From Dyadobacter sp. 3J3 (lineage in GTDB: Bacteria; Bacteroidota; Bacteroidia; Cytophagales; Spirosomataceae), in the NCBI RefSeq assembly GCF_009801115.1, contig NZ_VTOL01000006.1, forward strand, positions 62,001 to 126,000: a stretch of DNA of 64,000 nucleotides, in the 5' to 3' direction. The notes under the pieces were generated by a model. It was given only the letters and a program-made list of their open reading frames with translations, was not told the DNA's origin and made no database searches. Shown here in pieces: positions 17,194-26,726 of the stretch; position 1 is the stretch's first letter, and the number at the start of each line of letters is the position of its first letter. A program made the position numbers and the translations under genes.

Positions 17194-19347
17194 TTACAAT
17201 ACAATTATTTGTTTGGAAACGTTGACGCCATTCGCTTTTATACGCAGGATGTACTTGCCTGATGTAAGGTTTTTTACCTGTATCTTAACGCGGCTTTTCA
17301 TGTCCTGTGTTTGGGTAATCATGATTCTTCCGTAAAGGTCGTAGACTGTTATTTCTGCATTTTCAACGTCATCACGTGATTCTACATAAATATCATCACG
17401 AGCACCCGGATTTGGATAAACAACAAAGTCTGCATTTCCGTCCGTAACAACTTCCAGGTCATTAGAATAGGCGGAGTAGCAGGTTAGTTGGTTATTGTCC
17501 AAAGTAAATGTTTGGAATGCTCTTGCAGCGTAGGTACCTTTTACATTTGTTTTAATCGTATTGCCTGAAGAAGTTTCCAGTATCTGCTCATCACGCTTCC
17601 AGTTGTACGATTCATTCAGGCCAGTTTCGGTAATCGTTGCCATAGCTGAAAAAGGCCCGGATTTAGCTATAACCGGTGTAGGAACCTCCGGACGGATCAG
17701 CAAAGAAGAAGCACTTGAATTATCTGATGTGCAACCAAGTACATTTTGTCCATTGACAAAGTAATTACCACCTTCGGTTACATTAATGGCCGATCCTGTG
17801 GAAATGGAAGTATTGTTACCTTGTTTGTACCAGCTATATTGGTCATTTCCTGGATTAATAGAAAATGTAAAGGCTGAATCTGCGCATTCCTGCTGCGAGC
17901 CAGATTGCAGAATTGTTGGTGTGGCAGGTTTTACAGTACCTGAAATTGTAATTTTTTGAGAGCGCAGCGTGTTTCCGTTGGCGTCCCGTAGTTTGGCATA
18001 ATATACACCGGGGTTGGAAACGCTAATGGATCTGCCGCCTTCTGTACTTGTATTTCCGTTTACTTCCTTGGTCCAGGTATAGTTGAGATAGCCATCCGGT
18101 AAAGTCAGATTCACAGAAGCATTATTAGGAGCACAAACGCTGGTAATCTTTGGTTCATCCGTAACTGAAACAGGAGCAACAGTTGAAAAAAAGTTAACAG
18201 TCAAAGCGTCATTCCATGCATTTGCAAGTACCGTCAAGGCGTTACCTCCGTAAAAATGGGTACCGTCAGCACGCTCGGCCTGCAAATTGTCAGTTGAAGG
18301 ACCGGGATAAGCAATTCCTGGCAAATCATTAATTACTGCATTTTGGGCATCTATAATAGGTTGGTAAACACTGTTGCTCGCATAAGAGGTACGTGCAATA
18401 ACCCATGGAATTTTTTTGTTTACATCTGATGAGAGTTTGGAGATCACAAATTTTAATTTAGATCTATACTCTTCTGAACTCATTTTCACTGGCACATTAT
18501 CTGATTCTCCCTGCATCCAAAGGATCGTACGGGCACCATATTGCTTGACATAATACTGTAAAGCAAGTCGAAGATTTCCATAGGGCATCTGAGAAGGCAG
18601 AATGAATGTATGGTCTGTATAAACTGAATATGTTGGGATATTCTGGCTGCTTTCCACCCAATTAATTATTGAAGTACCACTCCAGGCCGTATTGACAAAC
18701 ATGATCGGAACATTTAGTTTCTTAACCAGTAAGTCGCCTAAAAGTCCCCAGCACCAACTTCCGTGCCCACGTGGCCCCATCACTTCTTCTGTGCTGTTTA
18801 GCTGTTTAAATGTCGGATAAGCCAGATCCTGCGTGTTATTATTGTCTTCATTGTTATCGGCAACATAATTAATCCTGTCATCGGATGCTCCGGGAGGCAG
18901 CGCGTTAGAATAGTTATGGTCGACCATGCCCTGCGCGTTGGATTGTCCGGCTATAATGAAAACCTCACCAACACCGGTCTTGGAAATTGTGGAAGGGTTT
19001 CCTACCAAAACTCCGTTTTTAGAGCCTCTTACTTCCAGTTTGTACCATCCACCATTTAGACGGAGCGTACCGCTAAATACTCCTCCGGTAGGTTTATCCT
19101 GTAAAGTAGTCCAGTTTATCTCAGTTCCCTGATTGGCAGATACCGGGGTGGCATGCACTTCAATTTTATCCATCGCTAATGCATAACTTCCGCTGATGGT
19201 AACGGTCGCAGAACCATTAAGTTCTCTTTGATAAACAGAGCGTTCAAGGGGTGCAGTTAAACTAATCTGAGCATTTGCGTATGCAGGTGTTAACAAAAAA
19301 AACATCCATTTCAATGAGATGCTAAGGGAATTAAAACTTTTACTCAC
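17194..19347 (-). CDS. SGNH sialate O-acetylesterase-like protein, T9SS cargo
   Basis: A 717-residue secreted protein. Signal peptide (cleavage near ANA, about residue 26), a beta-sandwich domain (about 28-120), then a SASA/carbohydrate-esterase-6-type hydrolase domain: nucleophile block AGQSNAQG with S136, WMQGESDN, and DGTH with D361/H364 completing the SGNH triad. Two Ig-like/PKD-type modules follow (about 400-620), then a C-terminal sorting domain (VYPNPGARDDIYV ... SGKYILRIKANG). It should remove O-acetyl groups from glycans at the cell surface or outside the cell. The upstream region carries repeated GGTAAA inverted repeats around a -7 box. Confidence 0.9.
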   Translation of the reverse strand: MSKSFNSLSISLKWMFFLLTPAYANAQISLTAPLERSVYQRELNGSATVTISGSYALAMDKIEVHATPVSANQGTEINWTTLQDKPTGGVFSGTLRLNGGWYKLEVRGSKNGVLVGNPSTISKTGVGEVFIIAGQSNAQGMVDHNYSNALPPGASDDRINYVADNNEDNNNTQDLAYPTFKQLNSTEEVMGPRGHGSWCWGLLGDLLVKKLNVPIMFVNTAWSGTSIINWVESSQNIPTYSVYTDHTFILPSQMPYGNLRLALQYYVKQYGARTILWMQGESDNVPVKMSSEEYRSKLKFVISKLSSDVNKKIPWVIARTSYASNSVYQPIIDAQNAVINDLPGIAYPGPSTDNLQAERADGTHFYGGNALTVLANAWNDALTVNFFSTVAPVSVTDEPKITSVCAPNNASVNLTLPDGYLNYTWTKEVNGNTSTEGGRSISVSNPGVYYAKLRDANGNTLRSQKITISGTVKPATPTILQSGSQQECADSAFTFSINPGNDQYSWYKQGNNTSISTGSAINVTEGGNYFVNGQNVLGCTSDNSSASSLLIRPEVPTPVIAKSGPFSAMATITETGLNESYNWKRDEQILETSSGNTIKTNVKGTYAARAFQTFTLDNNQLTCYSAYSNDLEVVTDGNADFVVYPNPGARDDIYVESRDDVENAEITVYDLYGRIMITQTQDMKSRVKIQVKNLTSGKYILRIKANGVNVSKQIIVL

Positions 19348-19754
19348 TTTTTCTTGATTTATTGATGTTTACCTTAGTAAAAGGTAAATGATTGTTGACA
19401 AAAATATCACGGGTAAAATGTATCCTTATATTTAAATTTTTACTTTTACCGTGAACCCGAATTGAACTGAAAATTACTTTGATAGACCAGCTTCGATCTG
19501 AAAGCTACTTTCTTAAAGATGACAAAGATATAAATTGTAACTGATGCTTACATAAATATCTTTTGGTCATAAACTTTTACAAATATCTGTTAATTTTCTT
19601 AAGACTGATGCACCGTTTAATTGAACATTTTTGGTTCATGGAATATTTATGTTTTAAGTTGAAAATTAATATTGATTGGTTTAATGATAATTAATTGATA
19701 AAGAGTTAATTGTGATTTTGTAGCAATAGTTATTTTTAACAGATAGAAGTAGTG
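19348..19754. other. Intergenic region with GGTAAA inverted repeats
   Basis: No convincing ORF. The part nearest the acetylesterase start holds TTTACCTT-N5-AAGGTAAA (19368-19388) and a bulged CACGGGTAAAA...TTTTACCGTG pairing (19408-19453), with a minus-strand -7-like box TATTTTTG (19406-19399) between them. The rest is AT-rich without visible signal. Confidence 0.5.
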
Positions 19755-20903
19755 TTATTTTCTGGCCAGTCTGGTCCCTTCGTGATATTGATAGCTTTCA
19801 TCTTCCGAATCTGCATCACCCATATCATGCGGGTAAATTTTATAAGTTGAAGGATCGGCATTTTTTACTAAAAATGTTTTATAAAAAACATGTTGATTGT
19901 CGCTGGAGTAATTTTCACCCAACACCCGGAAAGAAGATGTATCAGCATCCGTCATTTTTTTATCATCCATGAATACAGAATGCTTATCTCGGGCATAATT
20001 TACGTCATGACCGTACATTTCATTTTCTTTGAAAACTTCAAAGGTTTCAATGTCAGCACCGGTGATTTTTCTCTCCCGGAAATACACATTATTTTTGTCT
20101 TTTGAATAATCATCATCCAGTATCTGAAAAGTTTCAGGATGAGCATCTTTTAGTCTAAATCCGAGGAAAAATACATTGATATTATCCCGTGAATACCGGT
20201 AGTCAAGAATTTGGAAGGATTGCCTGTCGCAGGGCAAAATGCAGATATTATGCTGCCCCTCGCCGGTATATCCATAGTAGTAAATATTCGAACGGTCTTT
20301 CGCGAAATTGTCATTGATGATCTCAAAGGTTTTTCCATCACTCCGGCTGACGGGTTGAAGATTCAAATAGGCAAACACGTTGTCTTTTACAAAATGATAA
20401 TTGATACTGACCAGTGAAGAAACGTCTTTCACAGCAAATGGCCTGCCTTCAAACCAGGCATTATTATTATCTTTTGCATATCCGTTTGTCAGGCTGAGAA
20501 ATGAAGACGAATCTGCATTTTTAACTTCCAGAATTCTTTGGTGTTTTGTGAGATAATAGTTCTTGCCGTCGCGGTATTCATCGCAGTAATATGCTTTATT
20601 TTCATCTTTTGCATAATGATCATCCAATGCTTCAAATGTCGGGACATCAGCATAACTGAAAGACCGGCTTTTGTAATAGGCCGTAGTTAAGTCCTTTGCA
20701 AATGAATTGTTAAGCACAATAAAGTTTTCGTCGGTAACGACCTTTCCGTTAAACCTTATTTTTTCTTTTTCATCCGGATTGGATTTAGAGAAAATGGAGC
20801 CAATAATGAGGAAAATCGTTTTGAACAACGTTTTGAAAATCCATCTTGCAAATTTGTACAGGTCAACAGCAGTTTTCCAGTATAAAGATATTCGTGTTTT
20901 CAT
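19755..20903 (-). CDS. DKNYY-repeat protein
   Basis: A 382-residue protein with an N-terminal hydrophobic segment (about 20-40, FKTIFLIIGSIF) and then roughly ten repeats of about 28-30 residues. Each has the form FEVLDDxYAKDKNNVYYxxxxIxxADxxT, the DKNYY family pattern. Function is unknown; such repeats are thought to form a beta-solenoid or propeller-like surface. The start is ATG 20903 (MKTRISLYWKTAV). A longer frame reaches 20963, but a minus-strand TACTTTTG box (20968-20961) overlaps it, which favours the shorter protein. No neighbour suggests a role. Confidence 0.82.
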   Translation of the reverse strand: MKTRISLYWKTAVDLYKFARWIFKTLFKTIFLIIGSIFSKSNPDEKEKIRFNGKVVTDENFIVLNNSFAKDLTTAYYKSRSFSYADVPTFEALDDHYAKDENKAYYCDEYRDGKNYYLTKHQRILEVKNADSSSFLSLTNGYAKDNNNAWFEGRPFAVKDVSSLVSINYHFVKDNVFAYLNLQPVSRSDGKTFEIINDNFAKDRSNIYYYGYTGEGQHNICILPCDRQSFQILDYRYSRDNINVFFLGFRLKDAHPETFQILDDDYSKDKNNVYFRERKITGADIETFEVFKENEMYGHDVNYARDKHSVFMDDKKMTDADTSSFRVLGENYSSDNQHVFYKTFLVKNADPSTYKIYPHDMGDADSEDESYQYHEGTRLARK

Positions 20904-21328
20904 TAATTTTAAAAGTCTGATAGATAGATTGTAGAAGAAAGGATTCAGAACTGAATGATGCAAAAGTAGGCGGTGGTTTTCATAGCTTTTATTTTAGGAG
21001 GTATACAAGACGTACACACGTGAAGAAAGTACGTATACAAAAGGTGAACAATGCTGTAAATATAAGTAGGGCCTATTTTTTTGATAAATTAATTCGGATA
21101 GTATAACAATTTTTTGGATCATAAATCCGGACAGAATAATGTTCAGATTCGGACATGTTGAAATACAAAAAGTGCCATTGTAGCTTCTAAATGAGCATTG
21201 GATACCTTGGCATAAATTTGTTGAAAATCATGAAATCCGGTCTGTTTAAATCATTTGGTAATGAGTTGAAAACATATCACAATTGTATTACGAAAAGTGC
21301 CTGGTAATCACTGGAAATAATTTTTATA
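20904..21328. other. Divergent intergenic region
   Basis: Promoter region for the DKNYY gene (minus, TACTTTTG at 20968-20961) and the FtsX-type gene (plus, TAAATTTG at 21213-21220). A direct repeat GTATACAA (21001-21008 and 21033-21040) is present. No ORF or structured RNA was recognised. Confidence 0.4.
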
Positions 21329-23860
21329 TTGATAATATATAAGAAAGTTGCATTTCGATTCTTCGTGTTAAAAGCCCTTTGCAAACAGCTAACCGTCCAA
21401 AACTATTTCAAAATTGCCAGACGAAATCTTTGGAGAAGCAAAGGCTTTTCTGCCATCAATATTTTTGGACTGGCCATCGGGATATCGGCCTGTTTTTTTA
21501 TTTTTCAATATGTCAATTTTGAGTCGGATTACGACAAGTTTAATACCAATGCCGAAAATCTGTACCGCGTCCCGATATCCTATTCGGGCAGTATGGCTAA
21601 TGTGCCGACAACGGCTGCCAACCATCCGGCAGTGGGGCCGGCAATGAAGGCTGACTTTCCGGAAGTTGTTGATTTTGTTCGTGTTGTACATGCGTCACTT
21701 TTCATGAATGCTTTTACTATGTCATACACTCCGCCAGTGGGTGAACCAAAAAGTTTCAACGAAAGCAATATTTATATCACAGACGCATCTTTTTTTAACG
21801 TCTTCTCCTATCCGTTAATCTCAGGTGACAAGAAAACATGTCTTTCAAATGAAAGCTCAATAGCGATTTCGGAATCAGAAGCGAAAAAATATTTTGGTCA
21901 GCAAAACCCGATCGGGCAAACATTGAAACTTAATGGGCGAGTACCCATGAAAGTGACCGCTGTTTTCGCCGATGTTCCGGAAAACTCACATTTGAAATTT
22001 GATATGCTGGTTCCAATCGCTGTTTTTGGGCCAAAATTTGGAGAAGACAACTGGGCCTGGCCGGAATTTTACAATTATGTAGTGCTGGCTCCTGGAACCG
22101 ATATAAAAAAGCTGGAAGCCAAATTTCCTGCATTTATCGAACGTTATCTGGGGCCAAAAATGAAAGAGCTGAATTTCAAATGTGCTTTTCAATTACAGAA
22201 AGTCACTGATATTCATCTTACGTCAAACTATTTGAAAGAAGCCGAAGCGAATGGAAGTGAAAAGGAAATTTATTTTCTGGCCGTTATTGGTGTTTTTATT
22301 CTCTTCATCGCCTGGATCAATTACATCAATTTGTCCACTGCAAAATCCATGGAGCGGGCAAAAGAAGTGGGTTTGCGAAAAGTTGTTGGCGCAGAAAAAC
22401 AACAATTGGTCATCCAGTTTTTGCTTGAATCTTTCATCGTCAATTTTCTTGCGCTGATTGTCGCGGCTATAATTATTTTTTCACTGACTTCATCCTTCAA
22501 TCATTTCATTGGAAGAGATATCAGTACCAATTTCTTTTCAACGGGTCTTGGTGGGAAGCCTTTTTTCTGGGTAAGTGTGGTAGCTGTTTTTGTATCCGGA
22601 GCTTTGTTGGTCGGGGCTTATCCTGCTTTTGTTTTGTCATCGTTTTTGCCGGTAAGAGTATTGAAAGGTGCGCCGGTGCAAACGGGAAAAGGGATTTCCC
22701 TGAGAAAGGTTTTGGTATCTTTTCAATTTGTGCTTTCTATCATTCTTATCGCCTCTACTTTTGTAGTTTTCAAGCAATTTAATTTTATGCGAAATGGGAA
22801 TCTGGGCTATGAAAAAGATCAGATTTTAATTGTTAAAGCACCGGCTATCCGGGATTCTACGATAGGAAACCAATTCGGCTATTTCAAGGCTGAAATACAA
22901 AATACGAGTTCAGTTATTGATGCTTCGGCCACATCGGATATTCCTGGTAATATGATTCGTTACCGTAATAGTGTCAGAAAAGCAAGTCAGGATAAGCAGC
23001 ATAATTTCACTACGTATCTGATGGAAATTGACGAAAAGTTTGTGCCGACTTATAACATCCAACTGGTTGCCGGAAAAAATCTGGAAGCAACAGACAGCTC
23101 TTCTCTGGCAACGAATGTATACACAAAAGTGCTGATCAATGAAGAAATCGTGAAGGCGCTGGGTTTCAAATCTGCCGAGGAGGCGATAAACCAGGATATC
23201 AAGTTCGTGCTTGGGGAGGATGACGTACTATGTAAAATTTCCGGTGTTGTCAAAAATTTCCATCAGCGTTCATTGAAAGAGAAATTCGATCCGATTTTGT
23301 TTTATTACCCGAACTATCAGGGTGGGAAATATATTTCTGTAAAGCTTAAAGCTGCTGACGCAAGTCGCGGTATTTCCGATCTGGAATCGCTTTACAAAAA
23401 AGCATTTCCGGGAAATGTCTTTGAATACTTTTTCCTTGATGAATATTTTAACCGTCAATACGAGGCAGATGCTCGTCTGGGAAATGTATTTGGCTTATTT
23501 GCAATACTTGCTATTATGGTCGCCTGCATGGGACTATTAGGACTTTCCAGTTTTGTTATCAAATTAAGAACAAAAGAAATCGGTATCCGGAAAGTTTTGG
23601 GTGCTTCGGTAAGCGGATTGCTGGTTTTAATTTCAAAGGATTTTGTGAAGCTGGTTTGCATCGCATCAGTGATCGCGATTCCCGTCATTTATCTGGCTGC
23701 AAGTACCTGGCTGGATAATTATGCATTTCATATCGCACTGGGAATTTCAATATTTATAGTTCCGCCTTTGTTATTATTGATTGTTACCTTGATAACAATA
23801 TGTTTACAAAGTTTGAAAGCTGCACTTACAAATCCGGTGAAGAGTTTGCGGAATGAGTAA
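21329..23860 (+). CDS. FtsX/MacB-type ABC transporter permease
   Basis: An 843-residue inner-membrane protein typical of Bacteroidota orphan permeases: NYFKIARRNLWRSKGFSAINIFGLAIGISACFF (N-terminal helix), a MacB-type periplasmic domain (about 60-280), an FtsX core of three helices (about 300-455, with KSMERAKEVGLRKVVGAEKQQL). Then come a second periplasmic domain (about 490-690) and a second FtsX core (KLRTKEIGIRKVLGAS). The ATPase is not nearby and is probably encoded elsewhere. The start is uncertain: TTG 21329 gives the longest form, GTG 21365 a shorter one with a more usual lead. Probably involved in export or mechanotransmission rather than import. Confidence 0.9.
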   Translation: MIIYKKVAFRFFVLKALCKQLTVQNYFKIARRNLWRSKGFSAINIFGLAIGISACFFIFQYVNFESDYDKFNTNAENLYRVPISYSGSMANVPTTAANHPAVGPAMKADFPEVVDFVRVVHASLFMNAFTMSYTPPVGEPKSFNESNIYITDASFFNVFSYPLISGDKKTCLSNESSIAISESEAKKYFGQQNPIGQTLKLNGRVPMKVTAVFADVPENSHLKFDMLVPIAVFGPKFGEDNWAWPEFYNYVVLAPGTDIKKLEAKFPAFIERYLGPKMKELNFKCAFQLQKVTDIHLTSNYLKEAEANGSEKEIYFLAVIGVFILFIAWINYINLSTAKSMERAKEVGLRKVVGAEKQQLVIQFLLESFIVNFLALIVAAIIIFSLTSSFNHFIGRDISTNFFSTGLGGKPFFWVSVVAVFVSGALLVGAYPAFVLSSFLPVRVLKGAPVQTGKGISLRKVLVSFQFVLSIILIASTFVVFKQFNFMRNGNLGYEKDQILIVKAPAIRDSTIGNQFGYFKAEIQNTSSVIDASATSDIPGNMIRYRNSVRKASQDKQHNFTTYLMEIDEKFVPTYNIQLVAGKNLEATDSSSLATNVYTKVLINEEIVKALGFKSAEEAINQDIKFVLGEDDVLCKISGVVKNFHQRSLKEKFDPILFYYPNYQGGKYISVKLKAADASRGISDLESLYKKAFPGNVFEYFFLDEYFNRQYEADARLGNVFGLFAILAIMVACMGLLGLSSFVIKLRTKEIGIRKVLGASVSGLLVLISKDFVKLVCIASVIAIPVIYLAASTWLDNYAFHIALGISIFIVPPLLLLIVTLITICLQSLKAALTNPVKSLRNE

Positions 23861-23875
23861 AAGGGTATATGTTTT

Positions 23876-24349
23876 TTAGTTTTGAGGATATTTTTTCAAA
23901 ATATCCTCAATTCTTTCATCGGGAACTAAGTGTGTCACCCCAACCAGCCTAATTTTCTGGTAATCTTTATGCCTGGTATTGATTACAAAATTAAATGCTT
24001 CTGGCATAACAGCAGATGGTACTTTTAGTACGGGCGATTTTCCATGATTGTACCAATCGTCAGCAATTTGTTGGCAGGAGGAATAATCGTTTGGATCTCT
24101 CCATGACTTACCTAAACTATTTGCAGATACGATTTCAATTTTCAGGTTATTCGGGATTTCAATAAACATGATATTAAAATCATCATTAAAACCAATACCC
24201 TGACGGCGAACCATGTTTTCTAAAAAAGCCAGTGGTATAGATTCCGCTGCATATAAAACTTTGTTTCCCTGACTATTCCATCGTCCTTTCATACCCGATG
24301 CAAAAAGGCTGTTACTATATAATTGGTGAACGATTCTATAAACAAGCAT
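23876..24349 (-). CDS. RES-domain toxin
   Basis: A 157-residue RES-domain protein (ParT/Res type). The conserved Arg, Glu and Ser regions are visible: VYRIV at the start (R5), GRWNSQGNKVLYAAES...LAFLENM, and VPSAVMPEAFNFVIN. Known RES toxins either degrade NAD+ or ADP-ribosylate a metabolic enzyme. It lies 9 bases downstream of its Xre/ParS-type antitoxin gene, the standard antitoxin-first order. The last codons overlap a 13-bp hairpin (23882-23910) that lies between this gene and the convergent permease gene. Confidence 0.92.
   Translation of the reverse strand: MLVYRIVHQLYSNSLFASGMKGRWNSQGNKVLYAAESIPLAFLENMVRRQGIGFNDDFNIMFIEIPNNLKIEIVSANSLGKSWRDPNDYSSCQQIADDWYNHGKSPVLKVPSAVMPEAFNFVINTRHKDYQKIRLVGVTHLVPDERIEDILKKYPQN
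23882..23910. terminator. Hairpin at the convergent FtsX/RES gene ends
   Basis: Perfect stem TTGAGGATATTTT/AAAATATCCTCAA with a 3-base loop, inside the last codons of the RES gene and 22 bases after the permease stop. It probably terminates plus-strand transcription; T content beyond it is modest. Confidence 0.65.
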
Positions 24350-24358
24350 ATTGACTTT

Positions 24359-24793
24359 TTAGACAGGATAACCTTGTGCAAGTTTTTCAATTTCTTCACT
24401 AAGGAAATCCACGCCACCACTTGTATTGAGCCAATCCATTGGTTTTTCTTCTGAATTCCAGAATGGTTTTTTTAACCAGTAATTGAATTCATCAATACTG
24501 CCAAATATCTGTTCTCCCTTTTCAAATAAAGTAATCAATTTAAGAAGGTGTTCCCCCTGAACAGGTTCCAGCATTCTTTCAGATTCTTTATAATTGCTGA
24601 TTGTTCTCGACGATAGGTTCATAATAGAAGCCAGACTTTTCTCCGGCATTTTTATAGCTTCCGCAAAATCATAAAACACTTTTGTTTGTAAACCTTTTCG
24701 GGCAGAAACAACAATCGCAAAATTAGTTGCCATATTAATATTACTGAATCTGCTTTGCAGGCTGTTTTTCTTATTGTTTGAAGCGACTTTCAT
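24359..24793 (-). CDS. Xre/MbcA/ParS-type antitoxin
   Basis: A 144-residue antitoxin. An N-terminal Xre-like helix-turn-helix spans about residues 40-95 (FYDFAEAIKMPEKSLASIMNLSSRTISNYKES), followed by the C-terminal DUF2384/ParS domain (HLLKLITLFEKGEQIFGSIDEFNYWLKKPF...GGVDFLSEE) that plugs the RES toxin's active site. First gene of the toxin-antitoxin pair. A -7 box TATATTTG (24821-24814, minus) stands 20 bases upstream of the ATG; autoregulation by the pair is expected. Confidence 0.92.
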   Translation of the reverse strand: MKVASNNKKNSLQSRFSNINMATNFAIVVSARKGLQTKVFYDFAEAIKMPEKSLASIMNLSSRTISNYKESERMLEPVQGEHLLKLITLFEKGEQIFGSIDEFNYWLKKPFWNSEEKPMDWLNTSGGVDFLSEEIEKLAQGYPV

Positions 24794-24813
24794 AATACGT
24801 TTATTTTAACACT

Positions 24814-24821
24814 CAAATATA
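24814..24821 (-). promoter_or_regulatory. -7 promoter box of the toxin-antitoxin pair
   Basis: TATATTTG on the minus strand matches TAnnTTTG; no -33 box is evident. It lies 20 bases before the antitoxin ATG. Confidence 0.4.
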
Positions 24822-24866
24822 GTTGAAAATTTTCAGTTATAAAAGAGAAAAATTTCGCTAATATTT

Positions 24867-25769
24867 TCACATCACATACCCATCCTTCGGCAAAATCTTA
24901 TCAGGAATCAAATCAGCCTCAATGGTTTGCAGAAGATTTATTTCAATAGTCCTGGAAAGTGAGCGCATAGGAATATCATTATGGTTTCCTTCAAACGGGC
25001 TTTGCATAATGTAGGAAATTCCTTCAACATAAAAGAAAAGGAAGGAAATGACAAAGGTGATCGGAATGGCAATTCTACCGATGCTATCAATAAGTCCCAT
25101 GGGCAAAATCAATGTAAAAATGAAAATGGTTAAATGGACGTAAAAGCTGTATTGGGTAGGGAAAATGGTGTTTTTTATCCGTTCGCATCCGCCCATAGAA
25201 TCGGTCAGGCGCGCCAGGGTTGTATCAAGACTTTGGAATAAAATTGGCGTAATGTAGCCCTTGTCATATGCTGAGGTTATCCTTCTTTCCAGCAGCAGAA
25301 TAATAGCGTTCGGAATGTTTTGGTGTTTGGAAACAAATTCAAGTTCTTCCGGCTCTAAATGTAAATTGGCATCAATCAGAACAGTTTCCTGGCGCAAAGT
25401 GTTGCATAAGGCGTAACACCAGGCAATCTGTAAATGTGCGATGTTATCAATGATTTTCTTTTTCTCGACCGGATCTGTTTTGATAAAAGCGATGGATTGT
25501 CTGACGAGCGACCGGCTGTCATTCACGATCGCACCCCATAATCTTCTTGCTTCCCACCAACGGTCATACGCGGAATTGGTACGAAAACCGAGTAATAAAG
25601 AAAGCGCGGTACCAACGATAGAAATAATTGAAATAGGGAAAACCAGAAAATGCCAGTTTTCATACTGATAAAGGTAAAAGACAAAAGCTGCGTAGCTGGT
25701 CACTGCAAGTACGCCAACCCATATTCCTTTCAGAAGGCGCCAGATTGAGAAAACTTCCTTAACGTACAT
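24867..25769 (-). CDS. Bestrophin-family channel protein
   Basis: A 300-residue inner-membrane protein of the bestrophin/UPF0187 family: four main hydrophobic segments, the signature GFRTNSAYDRWWEARRLWGAIVNDSR near residues 62-87, and the pore-lining region IPNAIILLLERRI. Bacterial bestrophins form pentameric ion channels (KpBest conducts cations). The C-terminus with FEGNHNDIPM is also typical. It follows the GNAT gene by 36 bases on the same strand, so the two may be co-transcribed. Confidence 0.92.
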   Translation of the reverse strand: MYVKEVFSIWRLLKGIWVGVLAVTSYAAFVFYLYQYENWHFLVFPISIISIVGTALSLLLGFRTNSAYDRWWEARRLWGAIVNDSRSLVRQSIAFIKTDPVEKKKIIDNIAHLQIAWCYALCNTLRQETVLIDANLHLEPEELEFVSKHQNIPNAIILLLERRITSAYDKGYITPILFQSLDTTLARLTDSMGGCERIKNTIFPTQYSFYVHLTIFIFTLILPMGLIDSIGRIAIPITFVISFLFFYVEGISYIMQSPFEGNHNDIPMRSLSRTIEINLLQTIEADLIPDKILPKDGYVM

Positions 25770-25805
25770 TATACGAAATTTGATTGATCCTGTGTAAATT
25801 CAATG

Positions 25806-26333
25806 TCAATATTTCACTAATATAGATAAATCCAATTGGAAAAGGCTTGAAGTTCCGTCTTTATAATGTTCAGGAAGGCCTTTTGTTTGACCTAACGTTG
25901 TTGTCCCCAAAAAGTCAAATCCATTGCGGATATAATAATTGTTCAATTTGTCGTTACCGCTGCCGGTATCCATGCGAATGAATTTTTTGTTGTTTTGAAA
26001 AGCAAAATCCGTTGTCCAGTTCACGATTTGTTTCATAAAACCTTTTCCTCTGAAATCCGGTCTGGTCGCAATTCTGTGCAGGTACACAGCCGGATCACCA
26101 TTTTTTTCTGCCCAGATAAGCGGATCGGAGAAGGTGGTGCAGAAAATACAGGCGATAACGTCGTCAACCATAATTTTCCACTGGTTTTTTTCTTCAATGT
26201 CATTAATGATCATTTCTCTGTCAAAGCCTTTCCAGTACTTTTTGGCGACACTTTTCTGGTATTCCGTTGCCAAGTGATATAAAGAAATAATTTCTTCGAG
26301 ATCTGCCTGGTCTGCATTCTGTATCATGGTCAT
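25806..26333 (-). CDS. GNAT-family N-acetyltransferase
   Basis: A 175-residue single-domain GNAT enzyme. The acetyl-CoA-binding motif A is visible as YLHRIATRPDFRGKGFMKQIVNW (R/Q-x-x-G-x-G/A type), followed by motif B-like KFIRMDTGSGNDKLNNYYIRNGF. The acceptor substrate is unknown. The start may be two codons later (a second ATG). A minus-strand TAATTTTG box (26357-26350) lies just upstream. Confidence 0.9.
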   Translation of the reverse strand: MTMIQNADQADLEEIISLYHLATEYQKSVAKKYWKGFDREMIINDIEEKNQWKIMVDDVIACIFCTTFSDPLIWAEKNGDPAVYLHRIATRPDFRGKGFMKQIVNWTTDFAFQNNKKFIRMDTGSGNDKLNNYYIRNGFDFLGTTTLGQTKGLPEHYKDGTSSLFQLDLSILVKY

Positions 26334-26726
26334 AATTATTGTTTTGTTACAAAATTATGACGGATCCATGTTTTAAAACAGATGCAAATTTGTAAAAATT
26401 AAGCATAACAGAAATATTTAATGAAGGATATTTTTACTTTTTTATATCAAAAAAGTATTTGGATAATAAAGCATTTGTTAAGGTAATATTTTGTCAGGTA
26501 GTAAATCTGACAAATAATGTTAAGAATAGAGGCTAATATACAGAATATCAAAAACTTAAACATGCGTTTTAAAAGGCTGGGAGGCGTATTCTTAATAATT
26601 ATTTAACGTTTAATTTGAAATGTTTTTAGAAGTGTAAGCGTTTTGAGTATATAATAATTTAAATATTTTTTTTAACATAACATTTATTAGAGAGCTTAGG
26701 CGCTTACATCCAATCCAAAAAATATA
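26334..26726. other. Intergenic region, divergent promoters
   Basis: AT-rich region between the GNAT gene (-) and a small secreted protein (+). Contains TAATTTTG for the minus gene and an 8-bp inverted repeat TGTAAGCG (26633-26640)/CGCTTACA (26701-26708) spaced by 60 bases just ahead of the plus gene. No ORF or recognised RNA. Confidence 0.4.

Noticed and set aside
21001..21040. Two GTATACAA repeats as an operator or attachment site
   Set aside because: Short direct repeats in AT-rich intergenic DNA with no integrase or partner signal.
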